From positions 73,100,752-73,164,751 of the forward strand of contig CM064872.1 of NCBI GenBank assembly GCA_032719365.1: a DNA stretch of 64,000 nt, given 5' to 3'. Both the position numbers and the translations under genes were made by a program. This DNA is from Prinsepia uniflora. Its lineage: Eukaryota > Streptophyta > Magnoliopsida > Rosales > Rosaceae. Shown here piece after piece: positions 35,513 through 46,861 of this stretch; position 1 is the stretch's first letter; each line of letters opens with the position of its first letter. The notes under the pieces are model-generated. The model had not been told where the DNA came from. It made no database searches and saw nothing but the letters and a program-made list of their open reading frames with translations.

Positions 35513-37262
35513 CAGGGAGGGTTTGGTCGGTTGACAGTTTAAAACGCTGTCGTACACGTGGAAGGAGCAACGGGGTTTTGCCAAAATTACAGGGGAGTGC
35601 AATCCCAGGCGTCCATATTAGAGAGCGCGTTTGTAAAATGACGGTGGATGTTGGTTCGGGAGTCGGAAATCTTTCGCTTGCGTTGTTTTCTTTTTTGGTA
35701 AATTATTTTTTACTTTACTTTAATTAGCCGTAATTGCCTGCGTATTTATGATTTTGCCTATTTTAATTTCTTGCTAGCTTTGGAGGAACATTGTTCGCGG
35801 CTCTCTTTTTTAAGGCATCACTATTTATAGTTGGATCGATATTTATTTTTGTTTTTCAATATACAAAAGTTCAAGTAAATATCTTTATTTAAATAGAATC
35901 AAACAATACGTAAATATCTTTAGTTATTATTTGAACTGTTAATAATATTGTATATGAATTTTAATTTTAATTTTAGCACAGAATATTGTTGTTTCTATAA
36001 AAATTAAAACGAAAACATTTTTTGGGTCATCCATTTTCCTAGGCTTCTAGCTATAAGCATGATAATGTTACAAGCATTCTCATTAGGGTGGTAATTTTTG
36101 ACACGACTCGAAACCCGCACGAAATTTATTCGGATCAACCCGCACGATTAAAATTTCGGGTCATTTTCGGGTCAACTCGTTATGACCCGTTAATTAAACG
36201 GGTGGGTTTCGGGTCAATCTGTTAACCCGTATAATGACCTGTTAACCTGTTTAATAAATGGGTAAATTTCGGGTTAACAGGTTAACCCGTATATTGACTT
36301 ATATATTGACCCATTTAATAAACGTGTCATTACTAACTCATATATCTACCCATTTATTTACCTAAATATCTATTAAATATTATAATTTAAATAGGTTAAA
36401 CATGTTAAACGGGTTAAGCGGGTCAAACGGATCATAGGTTAATTGGGTTTTGAGTATGACCTGTTTATTAAATGGGTTAAACGGGTTACACAGGTCATTA
36501 ACAGGTCGGGTTCGGGTTGGATATTCTTGACACGATTATTAAACGGGTCGGATTCGGGTTGGGCATAAATGGGTAAAACAGAATTCATGACACGACACGA
36601 ACCCGACCCGACACGACCCATTGACACCCCACTCTTACCTATTTTTGTTTCGGCTTAAGATCGATGGGGTTATCACTTTTAAAATTCATCTTAATTTAAA
36701 TTAATATTATTGATTTAATGATATTTATATTCATTATATAGTGAAAGTTTCCAAATTTTCAATGTCTATACAAGCTATATCTACTTTCGCAACATCTTTA
36801 TCTGAACGAAAAAAAACCTGTGATTTTGATTAGGAAATGAATAATGAATCAATGTTCAAAGATAATGAATCAAAATTTTTGTCCAAAAGGTGCTAATCAT
36901 GCATTAATCAATGATCAACTTTCAGTGTTAATTATTTGGTATTTGGAAAAGTAACATTTGATATCACGAATTTGAAGATACATAAGTAACAGTTAATTAT
37001 TTTACTTTAGCTCTTTGTTTTATTTATATTTTCAAAATAATAATTTTAATATTTATTTCTTATGACATTGTAGGTATATAGAGCAGAGTACGTAATTATG
37101 TTTTGTAGGTATAACGGGCTTGTCTTCTTATACATGAGGTAGATAGACTAAAAATATTCATTTTTTGCAAGACATTGGGTAATTATCTTCTTCTATGATA
37201 AGTTAACATATTAATCTGATTTTAGGTAAATTTTGTTTGTCTAACTATACATGTTTAATAGG
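35513..37262. other. AGP upstream region and AT-rich spacer
   Basis: The first 200 bp are of mixed composition and would hold the AGP promoter. From 35690 onward it is AT-rich with no coding frame, apart from the hAT-like element at 36084-36631. It ends at TATAC (37263-37267), the target duplication of element A. Confidence 0.6.
36084..36631. mobile_element. hAT-like miniature element
   Basis: Ends TAGGGTGGTAATTTTTGACACG and, reversed, TGGGGTGTCAATGGGTCG are inverted and resemble hAT-type plant miniature-element ends. The body repeats GGGTCAACCCGTTAA-like units on both strands, including many copies of AACGGGT and ACCCGTT. No transposase. I could not find a clean 8-bp target duplication (ATTCTCAT versus CTCTTACC). 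Confidence 0.6.
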
Positions 37263-37749
37263 TATACTGTAACACCCCGGAAATTCGAGGATCTTAATAT
37301 TGTAATTTAATGTATGAATTGATGTTTTTACCCTTGTTGATGGTATGGCGAATTGTTGACTTTTTGATTGGTGGGTCCAATGGACATTAACCAATGACCG
37401 TGACGTAGTTCGGGACGTCACGAGTCCATAGCCAGGTGGCACGTCCAATTCGGACGATCAGGGAAAAAGTTATGGCTATCGGAAGTCCAGGGGCATTACC
37501 GTAATTTGGACGTTTGTGGTGAAAATGTTGACTTTTCGTTTGGCAACTAATTTTCACATGACTCAAGGACCGTTAGGTAGGTCTCGACATCCTGAGTCCG
37601 TAGACAGGCGGCACGCCGAAATCGGACTTCGTACGAGGAAGTTATGGCCACGGAAGTAAACGCGAGTAACCGAACTAACCGAGAATCGGATTAAAATAAT
37701 ATTATAATAATAGGATCTGATTACTTTAATCAAATCAATCTGGACCCTT

Positions 37750-37775
37750 GGATGAGCGACAAGTGTCACTCATCC
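37750..37775. repeat. 26-bp LTR palindrome (element A 5' LTR)
   Basis: GGATGAGCGACA, AG, TGTCACTCATCC: 12-bp arms with one mismatch. The 3' LTR copy at 54794-54819 has perfect arms. Confidence 0.75.
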
Positions 37776-38607
37776 CCTACATTCCCTAAAACAAGGATCT
37801 GTGTTGACCAATAGATTAATTTATTATTTTATTTCCTCAAATCCTCACCATTGGTCCTAAAGTCAGATTTAATCCTGGCCCTTGATTTCATATGCCTATT
37901 CTGTTTTAAACCCATGAGACCATACACTTACATTTTCATTCTCTCAAACCGTTTAACACGGTTACCTCTTGGAACAAACTCACCAGCACCTCACCACTCA
38001 ACTTCACACACCCGGCAACACCAGGCAGCCAACAGCCACCCCCAGACACCGGCCACCACCCCACAGCCACCCTGCACGGCCGGGATTCTCCCAGACCCGA
38101 GAAAAAACCCGAACAACCCAAACCATCCAACCATCAAAACCTTCACACCTGGATTCGAACCAACGTACGGTTGGGTTCACTGTGACGGCAGGACGACCCA
38201 GAACTGGACTGGACGATGTACGGCGGCGACACGGCGGCGGTAAGTCGAAAAACCCGAGAGACCCGATTTTCTTCCCTGCTTCGAAACATCCGTTTTTTAC
38301 GTTGAATTTGTTTGGTTGCTTTTAAGACACACTTAGGGGACCTAGACGACCAGTTTGAACCAAGGACCGTGGCTGGAAACTCAACGACTCGCCGGAGAAG
38401 ATAACCAGAACTGGCAGCCAACCTTCCCGTCGATTTTCAGGTAGTTTCTTCGACCTAAAATCTAGTTTTATTTGCACAGAACCATAGATGAGGTAGAGAC
38501 GAGTCCATAGGAACAAATTTCACCAGAAATGGTGATCGGGTTGAGGAGAACTGATCGGGCCGTGGGTCTACGGTGACCCGGTTCTCAGACCCGGTTACTG
38601 TAGCTGA

Positions 38608-38760
38608 TGATGTCATCATGCTGACGTCAGCAGTGACGTCATGATGACATCATCATGTCAGAAATCAGTCAGACCAAGGACCAATGGACTGCTGACACGT
38701 GTCCTCTGACACTGTCAGTGATGACGTCAGCAGTGACGTCATCCTGACGTCAGCAGTACT
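38608..38760. promoter_or_regulatory. Array of five TGACGTCA palindromes (element A 5' LTR)
   Basis: Five TGACGTCA 8-mers plus TGATGTCA/TGACATCA variants in about 150 bp. The 3' LTR array at 55640-55755 keeps only three, because 55 bp net were lost there. It is a likely bZIP-type binding cluster upstream of the LTR promoter. Confidence 0.45.
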
Positions 38761-39754
38761 ATAGCACTGTTGACGAGAGGGTTGACCAGGCGCGTGGGGG
38801 CGCGTGTGAACAGTACTTTTGGTGGGACCACCACCATTATTTAGGTTTCGACGATCCGGATCCAATGGCGGTGGTTTCGGGTCGATCGGAGATCATTATG
38901 TTGGTCAAAATGAGGTTTATTGCCTTGGGAAGCGTGTTCGGGCGGCTTTTTCGGGCCGGTTTCAGTCTAGGGTTTCATGGTTAAATGTTAGGGGTTTGTA
39001 TTGACCTTCACGTATACTTTGGACATGACAGGGATTGTACAGTTGTACCAGAACGAGGGTATACGTTCGGTTTTCAACAGGATTGTACTGTGAGTGGGCC
39101 GTTTTCTTAAACCCTTGTGTGCATAAATGTTTTCTGGTTTATTATACATATTCACATGCTTAAAAACAAATAATGGTTTTGATGATATGGAAATTATGGT
39201 TATGGCACGTTTCACGGTATTTGGGCTTGAGACCCGTCTGATGAAACTTAAAGATTGGTTGGATTTTATCCATGTATATATATATATGCTTTGCATGTGG
39301 ATATCAATAAAATGTATTTGGTACTGCACTGTATAGATCCATTCTTATGATACTGTCTCCTCCGGATGAGGTACCCCGGAGTGGTCACGGACGTCTAGAA
39401 CGTCCAGCGTCTATGACGCTAAGCATCGGGGATGCTGTACCCGAACGGGGTTCGGGGATTGATCTCGGAATTGAGACCCGAGTGGCACGCGTAGCCTTGT
39501 GATTGTGACCTTATTAGACGTCAGGGACGTCAGACATCGGGGATGTCGGGATTGGAGTGTATAGTGCAGTGGCTAAAATTATGTTTATGGTTTTAATTAT
39601 ATGCCTTATGGTTCGTATTATACGATTGATGGTTTAAAATTCTGATGCATGCATGTTTGGAAAACGGAGGGGTAAAGTATATATTTACTTACTAAACGAT
39701 TTTATAAACTTGAGTTTCGGTCCACTCACCCTTAATGTTTTGGTTACCCCTCCA

Positions 39755-42272
39755 TGACAGGACCCGCCCCGATCCCACAGGGACCACAAGGGGACGTGCC
39801 CTGCTCCCGTCTGACACCCATTAATTCATACCAATTTTAGCCTCAAAAACATCAAATGCATAAATAACCAAATTAAAGTTATACATCAAATCCGAATTAA
39901 ACAGATGTCAGACAAGGGATGAAATCCAAACGACAAGTTGCGAGCACGACTCTATCATAAACCTACGGGTACACCACCCAACAGGGGTTCAGGTACGCAG
40001 AAGTGGATCTATGCCTCAGCCTCAGGTTCCTCCTCTACCTCATTAGCACGACCTGGAGGGGTTACCAAAACATTAAGGGTGAGTGGGCCGAAACTCAAGT
40101 TTATAAAATCGTTTAGTAAGTAAAACATACAATTTACCCCTCCGTTTTCCAAAACATGCATGCAGCCGAATTTAAAACCATCAATCATATAATATAAACC
40201 ATAAGGCATATAGTAAAACCGTAAACATAATTTTAGCCACTGTACTATACACTCCAATCCCGACATCCCTGATGTCTGACGACCGTGACGTCCAATAAGG
40301 TCACAATCAAAAGGCTACGCGTGCCACTCGGGTCTCAATTCCGAGTTCAATCCCCAAACCCTGTTCGGTTACAGCATCCCCGATGCTTTAGCGTCATAGA
40401 CGCTGGACGTTTTAGACGTCCGTGACCACTCCGGGGTACCTCATCCGGAGGAGACAGTATCATATGGAAGGATCTATACAGTGCAGTACCAAATACATTT
40501 TATTGATATCCACATGCAAAACATATGAGTATACATAGGTAAAATCTGAACCGATCGTTACGTTTCATCAGACGGGTCTCATGCCCAAATACCGTGAAAC
40601 GTGCCATAACCGAAATTTCAATATCATCAAAACCATATCTTGATTCCAGCATGTGAACATATAAGTAAATCAGAAAACATTTAAGCATGCAAGGGTTTAA
40701 TGAAATCGGGCCCACTCACAGTACGATCCCGCGATGAACCTGCGCGTACGAACTTGTACCGGGATTATCGTACAATTCCTGTCAGTCCAAATCACATGTA
40801 AGGGTCACTACAAGTCTTAAACATTTAACCACAAAGTCCAAAATAGAAACCGGCTCGGGGAAGCCGTCCAACACGTTTCCCGAGGCAACCGGCCCTAAAC
40901 TGACCCATCAAAACTATCTCAGATCAACATGGTTAATTCACAAAAAATGTTCAGAATGATGAGAGGAACGAAAGTCATGTTGATTGTGATCGGAGATAAG
41001 GTCCAACGCGCCCTCACGCGCCGCCCAAAGTGGTTGCGCGTGAAAGTCATGCGCCTGACACTGTAGCTACAGTGTCACCACCTTCACCCGTTTGTCTGTA
41101 ATACGGACCTGCCACCCGCGGCTTGACCCGGTTGATTACCCATCAATTCTTACTCGATTTCAATCCAATTTGATCCTAACATGTTCATTAACTATCCAAT
41201 TTAGGTTCTGAGTCAACAATTAACCTCACTGGTCCCTTAAATGGACCCTCGACCCGTAATCAACCAAACGAGTCAATCACCAGAACTCCCTGGTTTCAAA
41301 CCCATTGTCCAATTAACTTCACAGGAAGCATAATAGGATCAAAACGAACCAAAATGAACAATCAATTGTGTCTGAAAGTACCTGAAGGTTGTCGTCCCAA
41401 GCTCTGCGATTTCCCTGAAAACAGCAGTCACCGTCCCAGCTCACCCGTGGCTGATGGCCTTCGATTTCGATGTGGTTGAGTTCCAAACACTCCCAGAAGA
41501 CTAAACCAGGCCTTGGTTTGTTCCAACAGTCACCAGAAATCAAAACCCGATTTTCCCTCCAATTTTGCCCGAAATGGTTTCTCTGGTTTTCTTCATCAAT
41601 TCTCAGTTTTCTTAATGGCAGAGTGATGCTCACACATGTTCTAATCAGTTTTAAATAACCTCAGCTATCCCAGAGGCTCGTGGAAGTCCAATTTTTCCAC
41701 TGAAAATTGTTCCCCGAAAAGCTTCGAATCACAATATTCAATTCGACCGTGCAGGCTGGACGGTTCAGGCCACGTTCAAAAGCAAAAGACAGCCCAGACT
41801 TTCCAGCACATATTAGCATAATCAATTGTGCACTGAACCACCGCACATGGTGGTGCCGCCCATGTCCCCCGCGGTTTGCTACAGTAACCAGGGCGAAATG
41901 ACCAAAATGCCCCTGGTTCAAATAATTACCAAACTGCCCCTCACTTCCTAGACCCGTAACTCAGCCATATGAAGTCCGATTTCGGCGTGCCGCCTGTCTA
42001 CGGACTCAGGATATCGAGACCTACCTAACGGTCATTGAGTCATGTGAAGTCCAACTTACGGTAATGCCCCTGAACTTCCGATAGTCATAACTTTTACCCA
42101 GATCGTCCGAATTGGACGTGCCACCTGTCTATGGACTCGTGACGTCCCGAACTACGTCACGGTCACTGGTCAAAGTCCATTTGACCCACTAATCAAAAAG
42201 TCCACAATTTGGCCATACCATTCACAAGGGTAAATTACAATATTAAAATCCTCGAATTTCCGGGGTGTTACA
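39755..42272 (-). repeat. Element B 3' LTR (2518 bp)
   Basis: TGTAACACCCCGG at 42272 to GGGTCCTGTCA at 39755. It is 62 bp shorter than the 5' LTR, exactly explained by a 41-bp loss between GTGAA repeats near 42047 and a 21-bp loss between TAAA repeats near 42235. Confidence 0.93.
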
Positions 42273-42273
42273 A

Positions 42274-42286
42274 CCTTCCCTCCTTA
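42274..42286 (-). other. Element B polypurine tract
   Basis: TTAAGGAGGGAAGG on the minus strand immediately before the 3' LTR. It is the primer for plus-strand DNA synthesis in retrotransposons. Confidence 0.8.
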
Positions 42287-42306
42287 AGAAATTTCGTCCC
42301 GAAATT

Positions 42307-45300
42307 TCAAAGAAACAAATGAGGAAATTGTTCTCGCATCTGAGCCTCAGGCTCCCATGTGGCTTCTTCCACATTCTGGTTTCTCTAGAGAATCTTCACG
42401 AGATGAATCGTCTTCCGACGTAGTACCTTGTCTTTCCGATCCAAAATCTGCACTAGGTGCTCCTTAAAGCTCAAATCCCCTCGGAGTTCGATAGGTTGAT
42501 CCTCCAGTACATGGGAAGCATCACGTACATACTTCCGTAGCATCGATACGTGAAAAACATCGTGAACTTTAGAAAGTTCTGGAGGTAGTGCCAATCTGTA
42601 TGCAACCCTGCCAATTCTCTCCACGATCTCATATGGTTCGATAAAACGCGGACTCAGTTTCCCCCGTCGACCAAAACGGATAATCCCCTTCCACGGAGAA
42701 AGCTTTAGGAAGACAAAATCTCCCACTTCAAATTCCAAGTCTCGGATCCGTCGATCGGCATAACTCTTTTGGCGATCATGCACCGCCTTTAATCTCATCT
42801 TGATAACTCGAACAGTCTCCAGGGTTAAGTCCATCAATTCCGGCCCTACCACCGCTCCCTCCCCTATCTCCGTCCAGCAGATAGGTGTCCTGCACTGTCG
42901 ACCATACAGTGCCTCATAAGGTGCCATCCCGATGCTTGCCTGATAGCTGTTATTGTAAGCGAATTCCATCAATGGCAAATGAGTATCCCAAGAGTCCTGA
43001 AACTGTAGCACACACGACCTCATCATGTCCTCCAGGGTCTGAATGGCCCGTTCAGACTGTCCATCGGTCTGTGGATGGAACACAGTACTGAAACGTAGGG
43101 TTGTTCCCAAAGTAGCTTGTAAACTCCGCCAGAACCTGGAAGTGAAACGCAGATCACGATCGGGCACGATCGATTCCGGCGTACCATGCAATCGTATGAT
43201 TTCTTTTACGAACAATTGAGCCAGTCGGTTGGGTTTATAAGTTTCCTGAACTGGCAGAAAATGGGCTGACTTGGTTAACCGATCCACGATCACCCATACT
43301 CCGTCCACTCCACTCTGAGTCCTTGGCAACTTAAAGACGAAGTCCATGGTGATGTGATCCCACTTCCACTCGGGAATCGGAAGTGGCTGCATAGCCCCAT
43401 ACGGTCTCTGCCGTTCCGCCTTAACCTGCTGACAGGTTAAGCATCTGCTCACGAATTCAGCAATATCCTTCTTCATTCCTGGACACCAATAATGGTTCCG
43501 GAGGGTACGGTACATCTTTGTACCTCCCGGATGCATAGCATAGGCCGAACTATGGGCCTCCTCAAGAATCTCGGTCCGTATCTCTGCCACTGCAGGTACA
43601 CACAACCGGCCCAACTTCACCAGTGCTCCATCATCCCGGATAGTAAAATCCGGTCTCCCATCCGCATCGACCTCAATCCTGTAAATACAGAGTATCGGAT
43701 CCTGAAGTTGTGCTTCGATGATCCGATCAATCAATACAGGTCGTACATGGAAGCTGGCCAGCAAAGCTCCATGCTCATCCGTACCCAAAATAACTCCCGC
43801 CTTCCGGAGTTCCACCAGCAAAGGAAGATACACCATCCTCAGGTGTGCAACCGATCCCGCTGACTTCCTGCTGAGTGCATCAGCCACCACATTGGCCTTA
43901 CCCGGATGGTACTCGATCGTATAGTCATAATCCTTCAGCAGCTCTAACCATCTCCGTTGTCTCATGTTAAGCTCCTTCTGAGTGAATAGGTACTTTAGGC
44001 TCTGGTGGTCGGTGTATATCCGGCACATTGCGCCGAAAAGATAATGTCTCCAGATTTTTAGAGCATGAACTACCGCAGCCAACTCCAAATCACTGGTTGG
44101 GTAGTTCAACTCATGAGTCTTTAGCTGTCGGGATGCGTAGGCGATAACCTTGCCAGTCTGCATCAACACGCAGCCCAAACCTTGTAGTGAAGCGTCACTA
44201 AAGACCACGAATTCTCCACTGTCATCTGGTAATGCAAGGACAGGTGCAGTGGTCAATCGATCTTTCAATTCTTGAAAACTCCGATCACACTGCTCGTCCC
44301 AAATAAACTTCACACCCTTCCGAGTCAGACGAGTCAATAGTGCAGCAATTTTGGAGAAACCCTCCACGAATCTCCGGTAGTAACCCGCTAACCCGACAAA
44401 ATTCCGCACCTCCGTTACTGTTGTCGGTCTAGCCCAGTTGGTCACCGCTTCTGTTTTCTGGGGATCCACGCTAATCCCATTTGTCGATATCACGTGTCCC
44501 AAAAAACCAATACTGCTTAGCCAAAACTGACACTTGCTCAGCTTGGCGTACAACTGCTCTTGTCTCAGCTTCTCCAACACCAACCGTAGATGTTCCTCAT
44601 GTGCTCGGGCACTCCTCGAGTACACCAAGATATCATCGATGAACACAATCACGAATTTATCCAAGTAGGGTCGGAAGACCCGGTTCATCAGATCCATGAA
44701 TGCTGCTGGAGCATTCGTCAACCCAAAAGGCATAACCAGGAACTCGTAGTGTCCATAACGGGTTCGAAATGCAGTTTTTGGAATATCCTCCTCCGAAATT
44801 GTCAGTTGGTGATACCCAGACCGCAAATCAATCTCCGAAAAGCACTGAGCTCCCCGCAACTGGTCAAAAAGGTCATCGATCCTGGGTAGAGGATACTGGT
44901 TCCTCAGTGTCACCTTGTTGAGTTGTCGATAGTCAATACACAAATGGAGACTCCCCTCCTTCTTCTTTACAAACAACACCGGGGCTCCCCACGGTGAAGT
45001 ACTCAGTCGGACATATCCCAATTCCACCAACTCCTGCAACTGAGTTTTGAGTTCTCGTAACTCGACCGGCGCTATCCGGTATGGTGCCTGGGATATAGGT
45101 CGAGTACCAGGGGGTAGTTCAATAGTAAACTCGATCTCCCACGATGGCGGTAATCCAGGTAAGTCTTCCGGGAACACATCCGGAAACTCACGTACCACCG
45201 GTATCTCGTCGATACCCGGAGTATCAACCTGATCCGACACGACATGCGCCAGATAACCCTGGCATCCCTTCCGTAGAAGTTTGGTAGTAGTAAGTGAAGA

Positions 45301-46747
45301 AATCACTTCAGGAGGCGAACCGTCACGTTCCCCCTGGAAGATAACCTCCGGCAAACCCGGGCTTCGCAGAATTACCTGCTTGCTACTGCAATCGATGAGC
45401 GACCCATGCTCCGATAGCCAATCCATTCTCAAAATTACATCAAAGTCGTGGATATCCAGAATAATCAAGTCCGCTTGTAAATCCACATCCTCAATTCTCA
45501 CCGGGCACCTCCGAATCACCTGATTCACAAGGTACACGATGCCCATCGGGGTGCTAACACCCATTTAGCAATCTAAGGCTGATACCACACAATCAAGCAT
45601 ACCAGCACAACTCTTCGAAATAAAAGAATGTGTAGCCCCCGCATCCATCAATACACTTACAAGAAGGTTTAGGATATGTAGTGTACCTGTAACCACGCCT
45701 AGGCCAGTCCTCGCCTGCTGCTGGGTCATAGCAAACACTTGGGCCCTAGGCCCTCCATTTTGTCCGCGCCCGCACCACGCCCAGCACCTCGGTCACCTCC
45801 CTGACCGCGACCTCCATTAGTGTAGGAAGCCGTGCTCTGCACCACACTAGAGCCCCCAGCGTCGTTGCTCTTGGACAATAGCGGGCAATCACAGGCATAA
45901 TGGCCCTCCTCTCCGCAAGCAAAACAGGTTACCGGCCTCGGCCTATCCGAATGCCCACCAGAAGCACCGCTCCATGACGAACGCTGCCCGGAGTTGTATC
46001 CTGATCCTATGCCCCGAGAGCCTCCGCGTCGACCTGACCAGCCACGACCCTTGAAGGATGAGGGTGCCCCCCTATAGCCCCCTACCTTGTTGTTCTTCTG
46101 GCCTGATGGCCCACGGTGTGGGCGATCCTGACGTCGCCCCTCGCCTGAAAGCTGTCGTGTCTGGTGTGTCGCCAGACTGGCCTCGACACGCACCGCAGCG
46201 TCGACCATATCTCTCAGTGAAGCATGAGTAGCAGCAGTCACACTTGCTCGGATCTCCCCTCGGAGTCCAAGCTCGAACCTTGGCATTTGTCCTCCTCCGT
46301 GCTCACGAATGATGCAGCGAACCGGGATAGTTTTTCGAAAGTCAGCTCGTAGTCCGCAACGGACATATCTCCCTGCTCCAACCGCAGGAACTCAGCCTCT
46401 CGTGCCGGGCGAAACGATCACGGGTAGTACTGGTCCAGAAATCGGGAACGGAAAGCTTCCAAAGTAGTGGTATGGACAGACCACCCAGACATTTCGAGGC
46501 CGTGCCACCACTGGTAGGCTCCTCCCTCCAGCAAGAAGGCTGCCAAAGTTACCCGTTCGCCCGGAGGGCAGTGCATCACCGTGAAGATCCTTTCCCATTT
46601 GGTGATCCAATCATGAGCATCTTCGGGGTTCGATCCCCCGTTGAAAGGTGTGGCTCCCAGACGTTGAGCCCGCTCAATGCTTGCGCATTCCATTTCCCTT
46701 TCCAGATCCTCGTCAGTTCGTGTATGAGGAATTCTCCTAGGAGGCAT
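42307..46747 (-). pseudogene. Element B gag-pol polyprotein, near-intact pol
   Basis: Gag starts MPPRRIPHTRTDED at 46747. Gag lesions: CGA to TGA at 46418-46420, a one-base loss near 46286, and a frameshift near 45765 after the CFACGEEGHYACDC knuckle. Protease keeps MDAGATHSFIS. A TAA at 45565-45567 separates it from a 1059-residue open pol (45564-42385). In that frame RT has VFIDDILVYS near residue 310, RNase H spans about 450-570 (FSDASLQGLG, YTDHQSL), and the integrase zinc site is H671/H678, C708/C711. The D,D,E core follows (MDFVFKLP, PDRDLRFTS, HPQTDGQSE). The C-terminal chromodomain-type tail (VQILDRKDKVLRRKTI) is cut by TGG to TAG at 42385-42387; the natural stop is at 42307-42309. 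Confidence 0.95.
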
Positions 46748-46846
46748 AACCAACTGTCAAGAGGCATAGATCAGTTAACATTATCCGTAAAAGTCGCAAA
46801 GTAACTAGTACTAATCGCTAGTCTAGCATGCTGACCACAACCTAGT

Positions 46847-46858
46847 GCTCTGATACCA
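46847..46858 (-). other. Element B primer-binding site (tRNA-iMet)
   Basis: TGGTATCAGAGC on the minus strand, 3 bp inside the 5' LTR. Complementary to initiator-methionine tRNA. Confidence 0.9.
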
Positions 46859-46861
46859 AGC

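Larger units (their letters stand above)
37268..39754 (+). repeat. Element A 5' LTR, upstream part
   Basis: Starts TGTAACACCCCGG. Carries the U3-end module twice (around 37400 and 37600), the palindrome 37750-37775 (one arm mismatch) and a TGACGTCA array (38608-38760). It breaks at CTCCA where B inserted. Frames such as 37851-38243 recur in the 3' LTR and are not genes. Confidence 0.92.

Noticed and set aside
34881..35542. Long open frames antisense to the AGP gene
   Set aside because: They mirror the GC-rich, repeat-rich AGP codons. The minus frame has signal peptide, GPI signal, TATA box and leader; the antisense frames have none.
35408..35602. N-terminal extension of the AGP frame starting at 35602
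   Set aside because: The signal peptide begins at 35407, and the extension includes the TATA box and a pyrimidine-rich leader.
37851..38243. 130-codon Pro/Thr-rich frame that resembles a cell-wall protein
   Set aside because: It lies in the A 5' LTR, lacks a signal peptide, and is not maintained as an open frame in the 3' LTR copy.
46847..46858. tRNA gene fragment at the GCTCTGATACCA sites
   Set aside because: Only the 12-bp 3' end is matched and it lies next to LTRs: these are primer-binding sites.
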